This document shows, piece by piece, positions 51,248 through 60,253 of a DNA stretch of 64,000 nt. Source of the stretch: an uncultured Bacteroidales bacterium (lineage in GTDB: Bacteria > Bacteroidota > Bacteroidia > Bacteroidales > Paludibacteraceae); the NCBI GenBank assembly GCA_900316005.1, contig ONBH01000022.1, positions 1 to 64,000 on the forward strand. Direction: 5' to 3'. Under the pieces are notes generated by a model. That model searched no databases and was not told the origin of the DNA. It worked only from the letters and a program-made list of their open reading frames with translations. The first letter of the stretch is position 1. Every line of letters starts with the position of its first letter. Both the position numbers and the translations under genes were made by a program.

Positions 51248-52591
51248 ATGAAACATCTGCATTTCATAGCTATCGGTGGCGCAGCCATGCATAACTTGGC
51301 ATTGGCTGTGGCTCAAAAAGAAGGATATGTGGTGACAGGGTCGGATGATGAGATATTCGACCCTGCCCTCACGCACCTTCGCGATGCAGGACTGCTGCCT
51401 GCAGAGATGGGGTGGCACCCCGAACGCATCACACCGGATATTGATGCCATTATTCTCGGCATGCATGCTCGCGAGGACAATCCCGAATTGGTGAAAGCCC
51501 GCGAACTGGGACTAAAGATATACTCCTTCCCCGAGTATCTCTACGAACAGACACGGGATAAGATACGCATCGTAGTAGCCGGTTCGCACGGCAAGACCAC
51601 TACCACAGCTATGATTCTATACGCCCTTAGCCACCTCGGCATCGAGGCAGATTACATGGTAGGCGCTCAGATAGAGGGGTTCGAACGCATGGTACGCCTG
51701 AGTGATACCGCTCGGTATGCCGTGTTCGAGGGCGATGAATACCTGACTTCACCGCTGGATTTGCGCAGCAAGTTCCTATGGTATCACCCACACGTAACCA
51801 TCATCACGGGTATCGCATGGGATCATATCAATGTGTTCCCGACCTTCCCCGAATACGTGGATACCTTCCGCAAATTGGTGGACACCATTGAACCGAACGG
51901 CACGCTGATTTACTTTGCAGGCGATAACAACTTGCAGCAAATCGCAACGCGTGCGCGTAAAGATATAAGGTGTATCCCCTATTCCGGATATACCGGCGAA
52001 GTGGAGATGCAGGTCTTCGGCCGGCACAACATGCAGAACCTGGAAGCCGCATGCCATGCATGCGAGACCATCGGTATCTCGGCTGATGATTTCTACCGCA
52101 CATTAGCCTCGTTCAAAGGAGCAAGCAACCGGCTGGAGTTGATCTGCCAGACCGAGAATTCGGTGGCATACAAGGATTTTGCGCATGCGCCATCCAAACT
52201 GCGTGCTACCATCAATGCAGTGCGCGAACGCTACCCCGACAAGGAACTCATCGCCTGCATGGAGTTGCATACCTTCTCCAGCCTTATGGCGGACTTCCTA
52301 CCTCAGTACCGAGGCTGCATGGCAGAGGCCGACCGTGCATTGGTCTATTTCAACCCCAAGGTCATTGAGCACAAACGCCTGACGCCCATTACCGCCGAAG
52401 AGGTCCGCCATGCTTTCGGCACGGACAATGTGAAGGTATTTACCGATAGTCAGACGCTTCAGAGTGAACTAAGCCAACTGGTTCCCTCCCTCGCGGGGAA
52501 ACCAAAAGGAGTTTCACTGCTGATGATGTCCAGCGGCACTTTCGATGGCATTGATGTGAACAACTTTGCACAGCAACTACTAAACGCCTAA
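51248..52591 (+). CDS. mpl: UDP-N-acetylmuramate:tripeptide ligase Mpl
   Basis: Mpl recycles the murein tripeptide by joining it to UDP-MurNAc. From ATG 51248 the protein has 447 residues. Mur ligase features: HFIAIGGAAMHNLALAVA, the P-loop VVAGSHGKTTTTAMILY, FEGDEYLTSPLD, ITGIAWDHINVFPT and YKDFAHAPSKLRATINAVRERYP. The form matches Mpl rather than MurC. Together with the VanX-like peptidase it points to peptidoglycan recycling. Confidence 0.93.
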   Translation: MKHLHFIAIGGAAMHNLALAVAQKEGYVVTGSDDEIFDPALTHLRDAGLLPAEMGWHPERITPDIDAIILGMHAREDNPELVKARELGLKIYSFPEYLYEQTRDKIRIVVAGSHGKTTTTAMILYALSHLGIEADYMVGAQIEGFERMVRLSDTARYAVFEGDEYLTSPLDLRSKFLWYHPHVTIITGIAWDHINVFPTFPEYVDTFRKLVDTIEPNGTLIYFAGDNNLQQIATRARKDIRCIPYSGYTGEVEMQVFGRHNMQNLEAACHACETIGISADDFYRTLASFKGASNRLELICQTENSVAYKDFAHAPSKLRATINAVRERYPDKELIACMELHTFSSLMADFLPQYRGCMAEADRALVYFNPKVIEHKRLTPITAEEVRHAFGTDNVKVFTDSQTLQSELSQLVPSLAGKPKGVSLLMMSSGTFDGIDVNNFAQQLLNA

Positions 52592-52594
52592 ACG

Positions 52595-53020
52595 ATGGAT
52601 AAACAGCAGAAACGTGATTACCTCTATATGCGCATGGCGCAAACGTGGTCTGAGAACAGTTATTGCATCCGACGGCAAGTAGGAGCGCTGTTGGTAAAGG
52701 ACAATATGATTATCTCCGACGGCTACAACGGCACGCCTTCGGGCTTTGAGAACCACTGCGAGGACGAAAACAATGTGTCTAAGCCCTACGTGCTTCACGC
52801 CGAAGCAAACGCCATCACCAAGGTGGCACGCTCACACAACTCCTCTGAAGGAGCAACCCTCTATGTCACCACCTCGCCCTGCATGGAATGCTCCAAACTC
52901 ATTATACAATCCGGCATCAAGCGGGTCGTCTATGGCGAGACCTACCGCATCACCGATGGTTTAGACCTGCTCAAACGCGCAGGAATACAAGTGGATTATT
53001 TACCTACCCCAAACCGATAA
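52595..53020 (+). CDS. dCMP deaminase (ComEB family)
   Basis: The 141-residue zinc enzyme converts dCMP to dUMP for thymidylate synthesis. It has the zinc signature HAEANAI with catalytic Glu and TSPCMECSKLI, plus RQVGALLVKDNMIISDGYNGTPSGFENHCED, typical of the two-metal ComEB/dCMP deaminases. It begins 3 bp after mpl and ends 13 bp before ctp. Confidence 0.94.
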   Translation: MDKQQKRDYLYMRMAQTWSENSYCIRRQVGALLVKDNMIISDGYNGTPSGFENHCEDENNVSKPYVLHAEANAITKVARSHNSSEGATLYVTTSPCMECSKLIIQSGIKRVVYGETYRITDGLDLLKRAGIQVDYLPTPNR

Positions 53021-53033
53021 CCCGAAACCGTAT

Positions 53034-54638
53034 ATGAAGAAATACCTCCTACCAACCGTTACCGTCATAGCCCTGATGTTGGGTTTCCTGATTGGCAATG
53101 CTATCTCCAACAAGGCTAACGCACAGCGTTTCATCATCCAAAACGGGCAGATCATCTCTGCGCCTTCGTCCAAGGTGGACAACCTGCTGCAACTCATGGA
53201 ACACGCCTATGTGGACCCACTCAATATCGACTCCATCACCGACGAGGCGATGCAGGAGTTGGTGAAACGTCTGGACCCCCACTCCGCCTATATTCCGAAG
53301 GAAGACCTCGAGCGCGTCAATAGCGAGCTGTCGGCATCCTTCTCCGGTATCGGTGTGCAGTTTACCATCCAGAACGATACCGTCGGCATCGTGGCAGTTA
53401 TCGCCGGTGGACCATCTGAGGGCGTGGGTATCTTGGCAGGCGACAAACTGGTCGAAGTCAACGACTCGTCCTTTACCGGCAAGAAGATGACAAACGAACG
53501 CGTGATGTCCACCCTGCGCGGTGAAAAGGGCACGGAGGTAAAACTCGGCATAAAGCGTAACGGCACGGATGAACTACTCCACTTTACGGTGACACGAGGC
53601 GATATACCCGTTCATAGTGTGGATGCCAAGTTCCTCATTGCCGGCAACATCGGTTTTGTGCGTGCTAATAAGTTCGGCGAGAAGACGTATATGGAGTTCC
53701 TAAACGCCCTCAACGAACTCAAGGCACAAGGAGCCACCTCCTACATCGTGGACCTCCGCGAGAACTCGGGCGGCTTTATGGATCAAGCCATCCGCATGGC
53801 GAATGAATTCCTTTCAGCCGGCGACCTCATCGTCTATTCCGCCGGACGAGCTTACCCGCGTTACGAAGCAAAAGCCGATGGCACCGGACGATTTAAGAAT
53901 GTACCACTCGTTGTCCTCATCGACGACTTCTCGGCTTCGGCCAGCGAGATTTTCTCAGGCGCCATGCAGGATAATGACCGCGCTACGATAATCGGACGAC
54001 GCTCATTCGGCAAGGGACTTGTTCAGCAACAGATTCCCTTTGACGACGGCAGCGCCGTACGTCTAACCGTAGCTCGCTACTACACACCCTCCGGACGATG
54101 CATCCAGAAACCCTACAAACTCGGTGAGCAGGAAGACTACGCGCAAGACCTCCTGGCACGCTTCGAACACGGCGAGTTCTTCTCGGCAGACAGCATTCAA
54201 TATGGCGACACCACCGTTTACCGCACCAAACAGGGACGTATCGTCTATGGCGGCGGTGGTATCATGCCGGATATCTTCGTCGGTCGTGACACGTCTGGCT
54301 ATACACCATGGTTCAACCGCGTGTCTAACCTCGCCTATACCTATCAGTTTGCTTTCAATTATACCGACAAACACCGCAAGGAATTAAGCCGCTATAAGGA
54401 TTGGCAATCGCTCGAGAAACACCTTCTGCAGGCCAATTGGGTAGAAGAGTTTATCACCTTCGCTCAGGAAAAGGGTATCGAACCCAAACGCGATGAAATA
54501 GCCAAATCACGTCCCCTGCTGGTGCGTATCGTCAATGCCTATATCGTGCGTAACATACTCGGCGATGAAGGCTTCTTCCCACTCTATGAACGCGACGACG
54601 AAATCACACGGCGAGCGGTATTAGAACTGCAAAAATAG
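53034..54638 (+). CDS. S41 carboxy-terminal processing protease
   Basis: The 534-residue protein has an N-terminal signal anchor (about 5-24, LLPTVTVIALMLGFLIGNAIS), a PDZ domain (SGIGVQFTIQNDTVGIVAVIAGGPSEGVGILAGDKLVEVND) and the S41 catalytic core with DLRENSGGFMDQAI, the Ser in DDFSASASEIFSGAMQD and the Lys in GRRSFGKGLVQ. A C-terminal extension (about 400-534) is like the Bacteroidota Ctp enzymes that act in the periplasm. One transcript from mpl is plausible. Confidence 0.95.
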   Translation: MKKYLLPTVTVIALMLGFLIGNAISNKANAQRFIIQNGQIISAPSSKVDNLLQLMEHAYVDPLNIDSITDEAMQELVKRLDPHSAYIPKEDLERVNSELSASFSGIGVQFTIQNDTVGIVAVIAGGPSEGVGILAGDKLVEVNDSSFTGKKMTNERVMSTLRGEKGTEVKLGIKRNGTDELLHFTVTRGDIPVHSVDAKFLIAGNIGFVRANKFGEKTYMEFLNALNELKAQGATSYIVDLRENSGGFMDQAIRMANEFLSAGDLIVYSAGRAYPRYEAKADGTGRFKNVPLVVLIDDFSASASEIFSGAMQDNDRATIIGRRSFGKGLVQQQIPFDDGSAVRLTVARYYTPSGRCIQKPYKLGEQEDYAQDLLARFEHGEFFSADSIQYGDTTVYRTKQGRIVYGGGGIMPDIFVGRDTSGYTPWFNRVSNLAYTYQFAFNYTDKHRKELSRYKDWQSLEKHLLQANWVEEFITFAQEKGIEPKRDEIAKSRPLLVRIVNAYIVRNILGDEGFFPLYERDDEITRRAVLELQK

Positions 54639-54698
54639 GTACATAAAACATAAAAAATGCAATTTTCATCTGCTAAAATGAATTTTATTGGCAAAAAA

Positions 54699-54730
54699 TT
54701 TGCATATATCATCAAAAAAACGTAATTTTG
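54699..54730 (+). promoter_or_regulatory. Promoter of tRNA-Arg and probably rpoD
   Basis: TTTG 54699-54702 followed by CATATATC, and TAATTTTG 54723-54730, spacer 20 bp. A small hairpin ATGCCA-TTTT-TGGCAT (54750-54765) lies between it and the tRNA. Confidence 0.87.
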
Positions 54731-54778
54731 CAGGCTAATTTGCAGGAGAATGCCATTTTTGGCATCTTTTGCTATGCA

Positions 54779-54852
54779 GGTTCGGTAGCTCAGTTGGATA
54801 GAGCAACAGCCTTCTAAGCTGTGGGTCGCGGGTTCGACTCCCGCCCGAATCA
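54779..54852 (+). tRNA. tRNA-Arg (anticodon TCT)
   Basis: 74 nt, no encoded CCA. Acceptor GGTTCGG pairs with CCGAATC (one G-U); anticodon stem ACAGC/GCTGT with loop CTTCTAA; T arm GCGGG-TTCGACT-CCCGC. It reads AGA codons. Confidence 0.96.
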
Positions 54853-54880
54853 CAAATAATAGTTTAAACGAAGTTTAGAC

Positions 54881-55741
54881 ATGCGTCAATTAAAAATTAC
54901 CAAATCAATCACCAACCGTGAATCGGCCTCGCTGGATAAGTACCTACAAGAGATTGGACGCGAGGACTTAGTCACGGTGGAGGAGGAAGTGGAATTGGCC
55001 GGACGTATCCGCAACGGAGACCGAGCAGCACTGGATCGCCTGACAAAGGCAAACCTGCGTTTCGTTGTTTCTGTAGCTAAGCAGTACCAAAACCAGGGAT
55101 TGAGTCTGCCCGACTTGATTAATGAAGGTAATCTGGGACTGATAAAAGCTGCTGAGAAATTCGATGAGACACGTGGTTTTAAGTTTATCTCCTACGCTGT
55201 GTGGTGGATCCGTCAATCGATACTTCAGGCATTGGCCGAACAAGCGCGTATCGTGCGTCTACCCCTCAACCAGGTAGGGTCCCTAAACAAAATCAACAAG
55301 GCTTATCAGCGCTTCGAACAAGAACATGAGCGCAAGCCCAGTGCCGAAGAATTGGCAGAAGAGTTGGACATACCCGTTGAGAAAATAGCAGATACGCTCA
55401 AGATGTCCGGACGTCATGTCAGCGTGGACGCTCCGTTCGTAGAAGGTGAGGATAACAGCCTCATAGACGTTATGGTCAATGAGGACTCTCCGAACGCCGA
55501 CCGCGGACTGATAAACGAGTCTTTGCGACGCGAGATTGACCGCGCGCTTACAGGACTTACACCACGTGAAGCTGACATCCTGCGCAAGTTCTTCGGCATC
55601 GGCGTTCCCGAGAAAACGCTTGAGGAAATAGGTATTGACCTGGACCTCACACGTGAACGTGTACGCCAGATTAAGGAGAAAGCAATCCACAAACTCCAGA
55701 TGAGCAGTCGCAGCCGCGTACTCAAAACCTATTTGGGATAA
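54881..55741 (+). CDS. rpoD: Primary sigma factor RpoD (short Bacteroidota form)
   Basis: The housekeeping sigma factor, 286 residues, with no region 1.1 and no long non-conserved region. Region 1.2 ([24 protein letters not shown]), region 2 ([56 protein letters not shown]), region 3 ([22 protein letters not shown]) and region 4 ([44 protein letters not shown]) are in order. Factors of this type recognise the TTTG/TAnnTTTG promoters found throughout the window. Only 28 bp separate it from tRNA-Arg, so they probably share a transcript. Confidence 0.97.
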   Translation: MRQLKITKSITNRESASLDKYLQEIGREDLVTVEEEVELAGRIRNGDRAALDRLTKANLRFVVSVAKQYQNQGLSLPDLINEGNLGLIKAAEKFDETRGFKFISYAVWWIRQSILQALAEQARIVRLPLNQVGSLNKINKAYQRFEQEHERKPSAEELAEELDIPVEKIADTLKMSGRHVSVDAPFVEGEDNSLIDVMVNEDSPNADRGLINESLRREIDRALTGLTPREADILRKFFGIGVPEKTLEEIGIDLDLTRERVRQIKEKAIHKLQMSSRSRVLKTYLG

Positions 55742-55764
55742 CGGGCAGACCCCGTCTATTCAGT

Positions 55765-55795
55765 AAGGACACAGCCAAAAGCCGTGTCCTTTTTC
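55765..55795 (+). terminator. Rho-independent terminator of rpoD
   Basis: AAGGACAC at 55765-55772 pairs with GTGTCCTT at 55784-55791, followed by TTTT. It lies just before the convergent parC stop. Confidence 0.85.
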
Positions 55796-55797
55796 TA

Positions 55798-58515
55798 TCA
55801 GAATAACGATAACTGATCATCCACCGGCCGCGATGACTCGGGCACCGCATTGGTAATGGTGAATGGTACATCAATGGTGGGCGGCTCCGGCGATTTCTTA
55901 GGTTCAGCCGCTTCTGCGGATTCAGTCTGTTCTGCAGGTTTCGGTGACACAACTATAGCATCCTTCAATTCCGTTTCTGCTCCCGTTTCTGCTCCCGTTT
56001 CGGTTCCCGTCTCTTCCGGTTCTTCCGTCTCTTCCGGTTCCTCGGGTTCTGGCGGAGCAGGTGTGATATCTTCTATCGATGCCACATCGAGCGTGGTAAA
56101 GCGTTTTCCACGCGCCTTTGGCGACTTGGCATCAATAAAATCAGCCATCACAATCTCCTGAGGCCCATGCACACCATCCGAGAATGTGATACGGAAGATG
56201 GCTTCCTCGCGATCGGAGAGCACCACCATCCGGTTATCCGGGTTCTCACCCAACATATTCTGCGGTTTGAGTTGTGCATCCAGCTGGAATCGCTTGCCGT
56301 AATAGTAGCCTAATTCGGCATTCCAGAGCGCCAAAGACCAAATCTTCTCGGGCCGGAAGAGCTCTATGCGCCATATATTACGGTCAAAATGTGCCGTTTC
56401 CTCAAAGGTCGTCAGGTAGTAATCACCGGTCGTAGTGATAACCAGTACGCGGTCCTCATCTTGGAACTCACCTAAATACATGCCTTGAGCATCGTAATTG
56501 ATGCGCAAAATATCGGGATCAAACCACACCTTGCGACCACCTAAGGTCGAACGTCCTTTTTGCTTTAAGGTAATGGATTTGACTTCGTACTTCGTCAGCA
56601 CGTTGCCTCGCGCAGAGCGGCTCTTGACAGCCAACTCACTCAAGTCTTTGTTGACTTCCAAATTCTTGAGACGAAGTTGCGGCTTCAGTGACACGCGTAT
56701 AACCTCCGCCTCTCCGTTCGGATTGGCAGTAAAATAGACGATACGACTGCCGGGTTTACCCTGCGTGAGGTCATATTCTTTGTCGCGCGCCACTCCGGTC
56801 ACAAAGAAACGCTTCATGTAGCAGATTCCGCCCTTTCCATCGCGATAGACTACATTATAGATGGTACGCGTATCATTCTTCTTGAAGATGGCTATATGCA
56901 AGATATCCGTGCCCACGAATATCTTCTCCGCCACACGCACTATCTTGTACTTCCCGTCGCGGTGGAAGATGATAATATCATCTATGTCCGAGCAATTGAA
57001 GAGGAACTCATCCTTCTTCAGTCCCGTACCGATAAAGCCGTCCTCGCGGTTGATATACAGTTTCTCGTTGGCCTCCACGACGGTCTTGACGTTGATATTG
57101 GCAAAGTTGCGTACCTCAGTGCGGCGCGGGTATTTGTCGCCGTATTTCTTCTTGAGCGACTCAAACCAATTCATCGTATATTCCGTCAGGTGCTCCAGGT
57201 TATAGACGGTATCCTTAATCTTACGGTTGATATCCTTCATCAGCTCATCCGCCTTCTTGGTATCAAAACGGGTGATACGAATCATGCGTATCTCGAACAG
57301 TCGCTCGATATCTTCCCTCTTCACCTCGCGCAGCAGGCCGGGCTTGAACGGTTCCAAAGCCTTGTCAACGAACCGGATAAGTTTCTCCTTATCGGGCGCA
57401 TTCTCATATTCGGGCTCCTTGTAGATACGATTCTCGATGAATATCTTCTCCAGCGAAGTATAGAAATACTGCTCTTCCAACTCGCCTTTCTTGATCTCCA
57501 ACTCCCATTTCAGGAGTGCTTTGGTGTTGTCCACCGACATCTTCAATAGGTCAGTGACGGTGGTGAAGACGGGTTTCTTATTCAGGATCACACAGCAGTT
57601 GGGCGAGATGCTTACCTCGCAGTCCGTGAAGGCATAGAGGGCATCAATAGTCTTGTCGGACGAGGCACCGGGAGCCAGCTGTACAACAATACGCGCTTCC
57701 TCGGCGGTAAAGTCATCTACCTTGCGGATCTTGATTTTTCCCTTCTCCTGCGCCTTCAGAATGGTCTCGATAATCTTAGAGGTCGTGGTGCCATAGGGAA
57801 CTTGCGAGATGATGAGTGTCTTGTTATCATCCGCCTTGGTAATCTTCGAGCGAATTTTGACTATCCCACCGCGCTCACCATCGTTATATTTCGACACATC
57901 GATCTCACCGCCCGTCGGGAAATCCGGGTAAAGTGAGAACTCTTCACCCTGCAGATAGGCCATCGAGGCATCACACAGTTCGCAGAAGTTATGGGGCAGT
58001 ATCTTAGAGTTCAGGCCGACGGCAATACCTTCTACACCCTGCGCCAAGAGCAACGGAAACTTGACGGGCAAATGGATTGGCTCGGCCTTACGGCCGTCGT
58101 ACGACTGCATCCAATGCGTTGTCTTGTCGTTAAAGACAACCTCTAAGGCAAACTTACTCAACCGCGCCTCGATATAACGCGGAGCCGCAGCACCATCACC
58201 GGTCAGAATGTTACCCCAGTTTCCCTGGCAGTCTATCAATAGGTCTTTCTGGCCCAACTGCACCAGGGCATCGCCTATCGAAGCATCGCCGTGCGGATGA
58301 TATTGCATGGTCTGACCTACTATATTCGCCACCTTGTTGTATTTGCCATCGTCCACACCCTTCATTGCATGCAGGATACGGCGTTGCACAGGTTTCAGAC
58401 CATCCTCTACCGCCGGTACAGAGCGATCCAGGATGACATAAGAGGCGTAGTCCAGGAACCAGTCCTGGTACATACCTGTCAGGTGATATTTGACTGCGTC
58501 GTTAAACTCGGCCAT
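55798..58515 (-). CDS. parC: DNA topoisomerase IV subunit A
   Basis: The 905-residue type IIA topoisomerase subunit cuts and rejoins DNA for decatenation. The N-terminal winged-helix domain has VEDGLKPVQRRILHAM, HPHGDASIGDALV and the catalytic Tyr114 in AAAPRYIEARL. Ala78 occupies the quinolone-determining serine position. The tower and coiled coil follow, then a beta-pinwheel (about 490-800) without a clear GyrA-box, which favours ParC over GyrA. Residues 815-905 are a Pro/Glu/Thr-rich linker ending in DDQLSLF, a match to the sliding-clamp-binding consensus. It starts 11 bp after a small membrane protein gene. Confidence 0.93.
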   Translation of the reverse strand: MAEFNDAVKYHLTGMYQDWFLDYASYVILDRSVPAVEDGLKPVQRRILHAMKGVDDGKYNKVANIVGQTMQYHPHGDASIGDALVQLGQKDLLIDCQGNWGNILTGDGAAAPRYIEARLSKFALEVVFNDKTTHWMQSYDGRKAEPIHLPVKFPLLLAQGVEGIAVGLNSKILPHNFCELCDASMAYLQGEEFSLYPDFPTGGEIDVSKYNDGERGGIVKIRSKITKADDNKTLIISQVPYGTTTSKIIETILKAQEKGKIKIRKVDDFTAEEARIVVQLAPGASSDKTIDALYAFTDCEVSISPNCCVILNKKPVFTTVTDLLKMSVDNTKALLKWELEIKKGELEEQYFYTSLEKIFIENRIYKEPEYENAPDKEKLIRFVDKALEPFKPGLLREVKREDIERLFEIRMIRITRFDTKKADELMKDINRKIKDTVYNLEHLTEYTMNWFESLKKKYGDKYPRRTEVRNFANINVKTVVEANEKLYINREDGFIGTGLKKDEFLFNCSDIDDIIIFHRDGKYKIVRVAEKIFVGTDILHIAIFKKNDTRTIYNVVYRDGKGGICYMKRFFVTGVARDKEYDLTQGKPGSRIVYFTANPNGEAEVIRVSLKPQLRLKNLEVNKDLSELAVKSRSARGNVLTKYEVKSITLKQKGRSTLGGRKVWFDPDILRINYDAQGMYLGEFQDEDRVLVITTTGDYYLTTFEETAHFDRNIWRIELFRPEKIWSLALWNAELGYYYGKRFQLDAQLKPQNMLGENPDNRMVVLSDREEAIFRITFSDGVHGPQEIVMADFIDAKSPKARGKRFTTLDVASIEDITPAPPEPEEPEETEEPEETGTETGAETGAETELKDAIVVSPKPAEQTESAEAAEPKKSPEPPTIDVPFTITNAVPESSRPVDDQLSLF

Positions 58516-58526
58516 TCAGCCTTCTC

Positions 58527-58685
58527 TTATTCGTTGGCAAAACGATTCAGCAAAACATATGCTACTATGCCGATAAACTCCAGCACAAGAGCACAAACCA
58601 GCAGCCAGTTCTGAGGCATTGCTGCACTATACACAATCAGGCAAATTACGCCCAAAAGAATCAGGATAATTCCAAGGTCTTTCAT
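58527..58685 (-). CDS. 52-residue membrane protein upstream of parC
   Basis: An ORF of 52 residues starts with ATG 58685, about 29 nt after the promoter at 58718-58749, and ends 11 bp before parC. It has two hydrophobic helices (LGIILILLGVICLIVYSA and NWLLVCALVLEFIGIVAYVLL) joined by a short turn AAMPQ and a polar end NRFANE. Promoter, spacing and composition argue for a real gene. I know of no assigned function for such hairpin membrane proteins. Confidence 0.8.
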   Translation of the reverse strand: MKDLGIILILLGVICLIVYSAAMPQNWLLVCALVLEFIGIVAYVLLNRFANE

Positions 58686-58717
58686 ATATCAGAATTCGTT
58701 TTTATCGTTTTAACGTG

Positions 58718-58749
58718 CAAAGATACAAAAAAAAATACATTCGTGCAAA
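58718..58749 (-). promoter_or_regulatory. Promoter of the small membrane protein and parC
   Basis: Minus strand TTTG 58749-58746 and TATCTTTG 58725-58718, spacer 20 bp. Confidence 0.85.
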
Positions 58750-58802
58750 TAAATCTTACTTTTTTTGCCTCATATGGTAATTATTTTGCATTTTTTCATA
58801 CG

Positions 58803-58837
58803 AAAATAAAGGGCTCACCCTTTCGGGTAGCCCTTAT
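58803..58837 (-). terminator. Terminator of rpsT
   Basis: AAATAAAGGGCTCACCC pairs with GGGTAGCCCTTATT across the loop TTTC; on the minus strand the stem ends in a T-run (complement of 58804-58808). Confidence 0.8.
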
Positions 58838-58859
58838 TCTGTATTTTCCGCCTCTCGTA

Positions 58860-59114
58860 TTAGGCCAGCTTGTTGATATATACTGCCAACGAGCTCTTCA
58901 GATTAGCGGCCTTGTTGCGATGGATGATATTGCGCTTTGCCAGCTTATCCAACATCGAACTAACCTTCGGCAGCATAGCTGCAGCGGCAGCCTTCTCAGT
59001 AGTAGCACGGAGATTGCGAACGGCATTACGAGCAGTCTTAGCATAGTAATGGTTGTGAGCCTTGCGGGTAGCCGTTTGGCGGATACGTTTCAGTGATGAT
59101 TTGTGGTTTGCCAT
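58860..59114 (-). CDS. rpsT: 30S ribosomal protein S20
   Basis: S20 is a primary 16S rRNA-binding protein. The 84-residue protein is basic and helical with the usual start [36 protein letters not shown] and the conserved [31 protein letters not shown]. tRNA-Glu lies 62 bp upstream on the same strand; in between is a small CG-rich hairpin at 59135-59148, possibly a processing site. A terminator follows. Confidence 0.97.
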   Translation of the reverse strand: MANHKSSLKRIRQTATRKAHNHYYAKTARNAVRNLRATTEKAAAAAMLPKVSSMLDKLAKRNIIHRNKAANLKSSLAVYINKLA

Positions 59115-59175
59115 AAATGACTTTTTGTTTTGTACGCCTCGCGGCGTTTTTTATTGTTTTACTTCTAATTTCTGG

Positions 59176-59247
59176 TAGCCTATAGCAGAGTCGAACTGCT
59201 CTTTAGAGAATGAAAATCTCTCGTCCTAGCCGATAGACGAATAGGCC
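59176..59247 (-). tRNA. tRNA-Glu (anticodon TTC)
   Basis: 72 nt on the minus strand, no encoded CCA. Acceptor GGCCTAT pairs with ATAGGCT (G1-U72, as seen in Bacteroides tRNA-Glu); anticodon stem AGAGA/TCTCT with loop TTTTCAT; T arm AGCAG-TTCGACT-CTGCT. Confidence 0.95.
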
Positions 59248-59289
59248 CTACTTTTACCGACCGCGATACCGCGTTGTCGAAAAAGCGTG

Positions 59290-59321
59290 CAAAATTACTA
59301 CATTTTTTTGAATTGACCAAA
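59290..59321 (-). promoter_or_regulatory. Promoter of tRNA-Glu and rpsT, TTTGGTCAATTC class
   Basis: Minus strand TTTG 59321-59318 followed by GTCAATTC, and TAATTTTG 59297-59290, spacer 20 bp. The motif matches the greA promoter. Confidence 0.86.
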
Positions 59322-59397
59322 TTTTTTTTCAAAAAAGTGCATTTTTTTTGCAAAAATCTTCACTTTTCCCCAATTTCATCCCCTTTTTACCCAATAT

Positions 59398-59475
59398 CAA
59401 CTGTCAACTATCGTACGGCTTCAGCCGAATATTAATTGTCAACTATCAACTATCAACTATCAACTATCAACTAAT
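59398..59475 (-). repeat. TTGATAG array with partial palindromic element (copy 3)
   Basis: Reading the plus strand, TCAACTG/TCAACTA units, then a truncated core (59408-59429, with CGTACGGCTTCAGCCG), then CAATTGT and repeated TCAACTA units up to the lpxA stop. The 3' half of the core is missing. Confidence 0.9.
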
Positions 59476-59476
59476 A

Positions 59477-60253
59477 TTACATCGGACCTCTTAGGATACC
59501 TCGCGGCGATGACTTGATAAAATTCACAATGGTATCGCGTTCGGTACTTTCCGGCAACTCGGCCATTACGTGCTCTACCGCTTGCGACACATTGTACATC
59601 GGGCTGAATATCAGGCGATAGACATCCTGTATCGCGTCAATCTGTTCGTGGGTGAAGTTACGGCGACGCAGGCCTACGGAGTTAATACCGCAATACGCTA
59701 TCGGTTCGCGGGCTGCCAAGATATAAGGCGGTATATCCTTATTGATGCGGCTGCCCCCTTGTATCATCACGTGTCCGCCGATATGCGTGAACTGATGAAC
59801 CAGACTACCACCGCCGATTATCGCCCAGTCATCTACTACAACCTCGCCCGCCAACTGCGTGGCATTGGACATAATGATGTGATTGCCTAAACGACAATCG
59901 TGCGCTACGTGGCAATATGCCATAATCAGGCAGTCGTCACCTACTACCGTCTCTCCCTTCGAAGCGGTTCCGCGGTGTACCGTGACAAACTCGCGAAGCG
60001 TGGTGCGGTCACCGATGCGGACATAGGTCTTCTCACCTTTGAATTTCAGGTCTTGCGGTATTGCGCCGATAACGGCACCGGGGAATACGTGGCAGTTCTT
60101 GCCGATGCGCGTACCCGAACAAATGGTGACATTGCTGTCAATAATGGTGCCCTCGCCGATTTCCACATCCTCTTCAATGCAGACAAAAGGGCCAATCTGA
60201 ACCGACGGCGCTATCTTCGCCTCGGGATGAATATATGCTAATGCTTGTGTCAT
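59477..60253 (-). CDS. lpxA: UDP-N-acetylglucosamine acyltransferase
   Basis: LpxA adds the first 3-hydroxyacyl chain to UDP-GlcNAc in lipid A synthesis. The 258-residue protein has left-handed beta-helix hexapeptides (AYIHPEAKIAPSVQIGPFVCIEEDVEIGEGTII), FVTVHRGTASKGETVVGDDCLIMAYCHVAHDCRLGN with the catalytic His, and a C-terminal helical domain from about residue 190 (AIAYCGINSVGLRRRNFTHEQI-like). ATG 60253 is the start; a heptad array separates it from lpxC. Confidence 0.95.
   Translation of the reverse strand: MTQALAYIHPEAKIAPSVQIGPFVCIEEDVEIGEGTIIDSNVTICSGTRIGKNCHVFPGAVIGAIPQDLKFKGEKTYVRIGDRTTLREFVTVHRGTASKGETVVGDDCLIMAYCHVAHDCRLGNHIIMSNATQLAGEVVVDDWAIIGGGSLVHQFTHIGGHVMIQGGSRINKDIPPYILAAREPIAYCGINSVGLRRRNFTHEQIDAIQDVYRLIFSPMYNVSQAVEHVMAELPESTERDTIVNFIKSSPRGILRGPM

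Noticed and set aside
59135..59148. CG-rich hairpin with T-run on the plus strand, upstream of rpsT
   Set aside because: As a terminator it would face the plus strand, where no gene ends; on the minus strand it has no T-run. It is only noted as a possible processing site.
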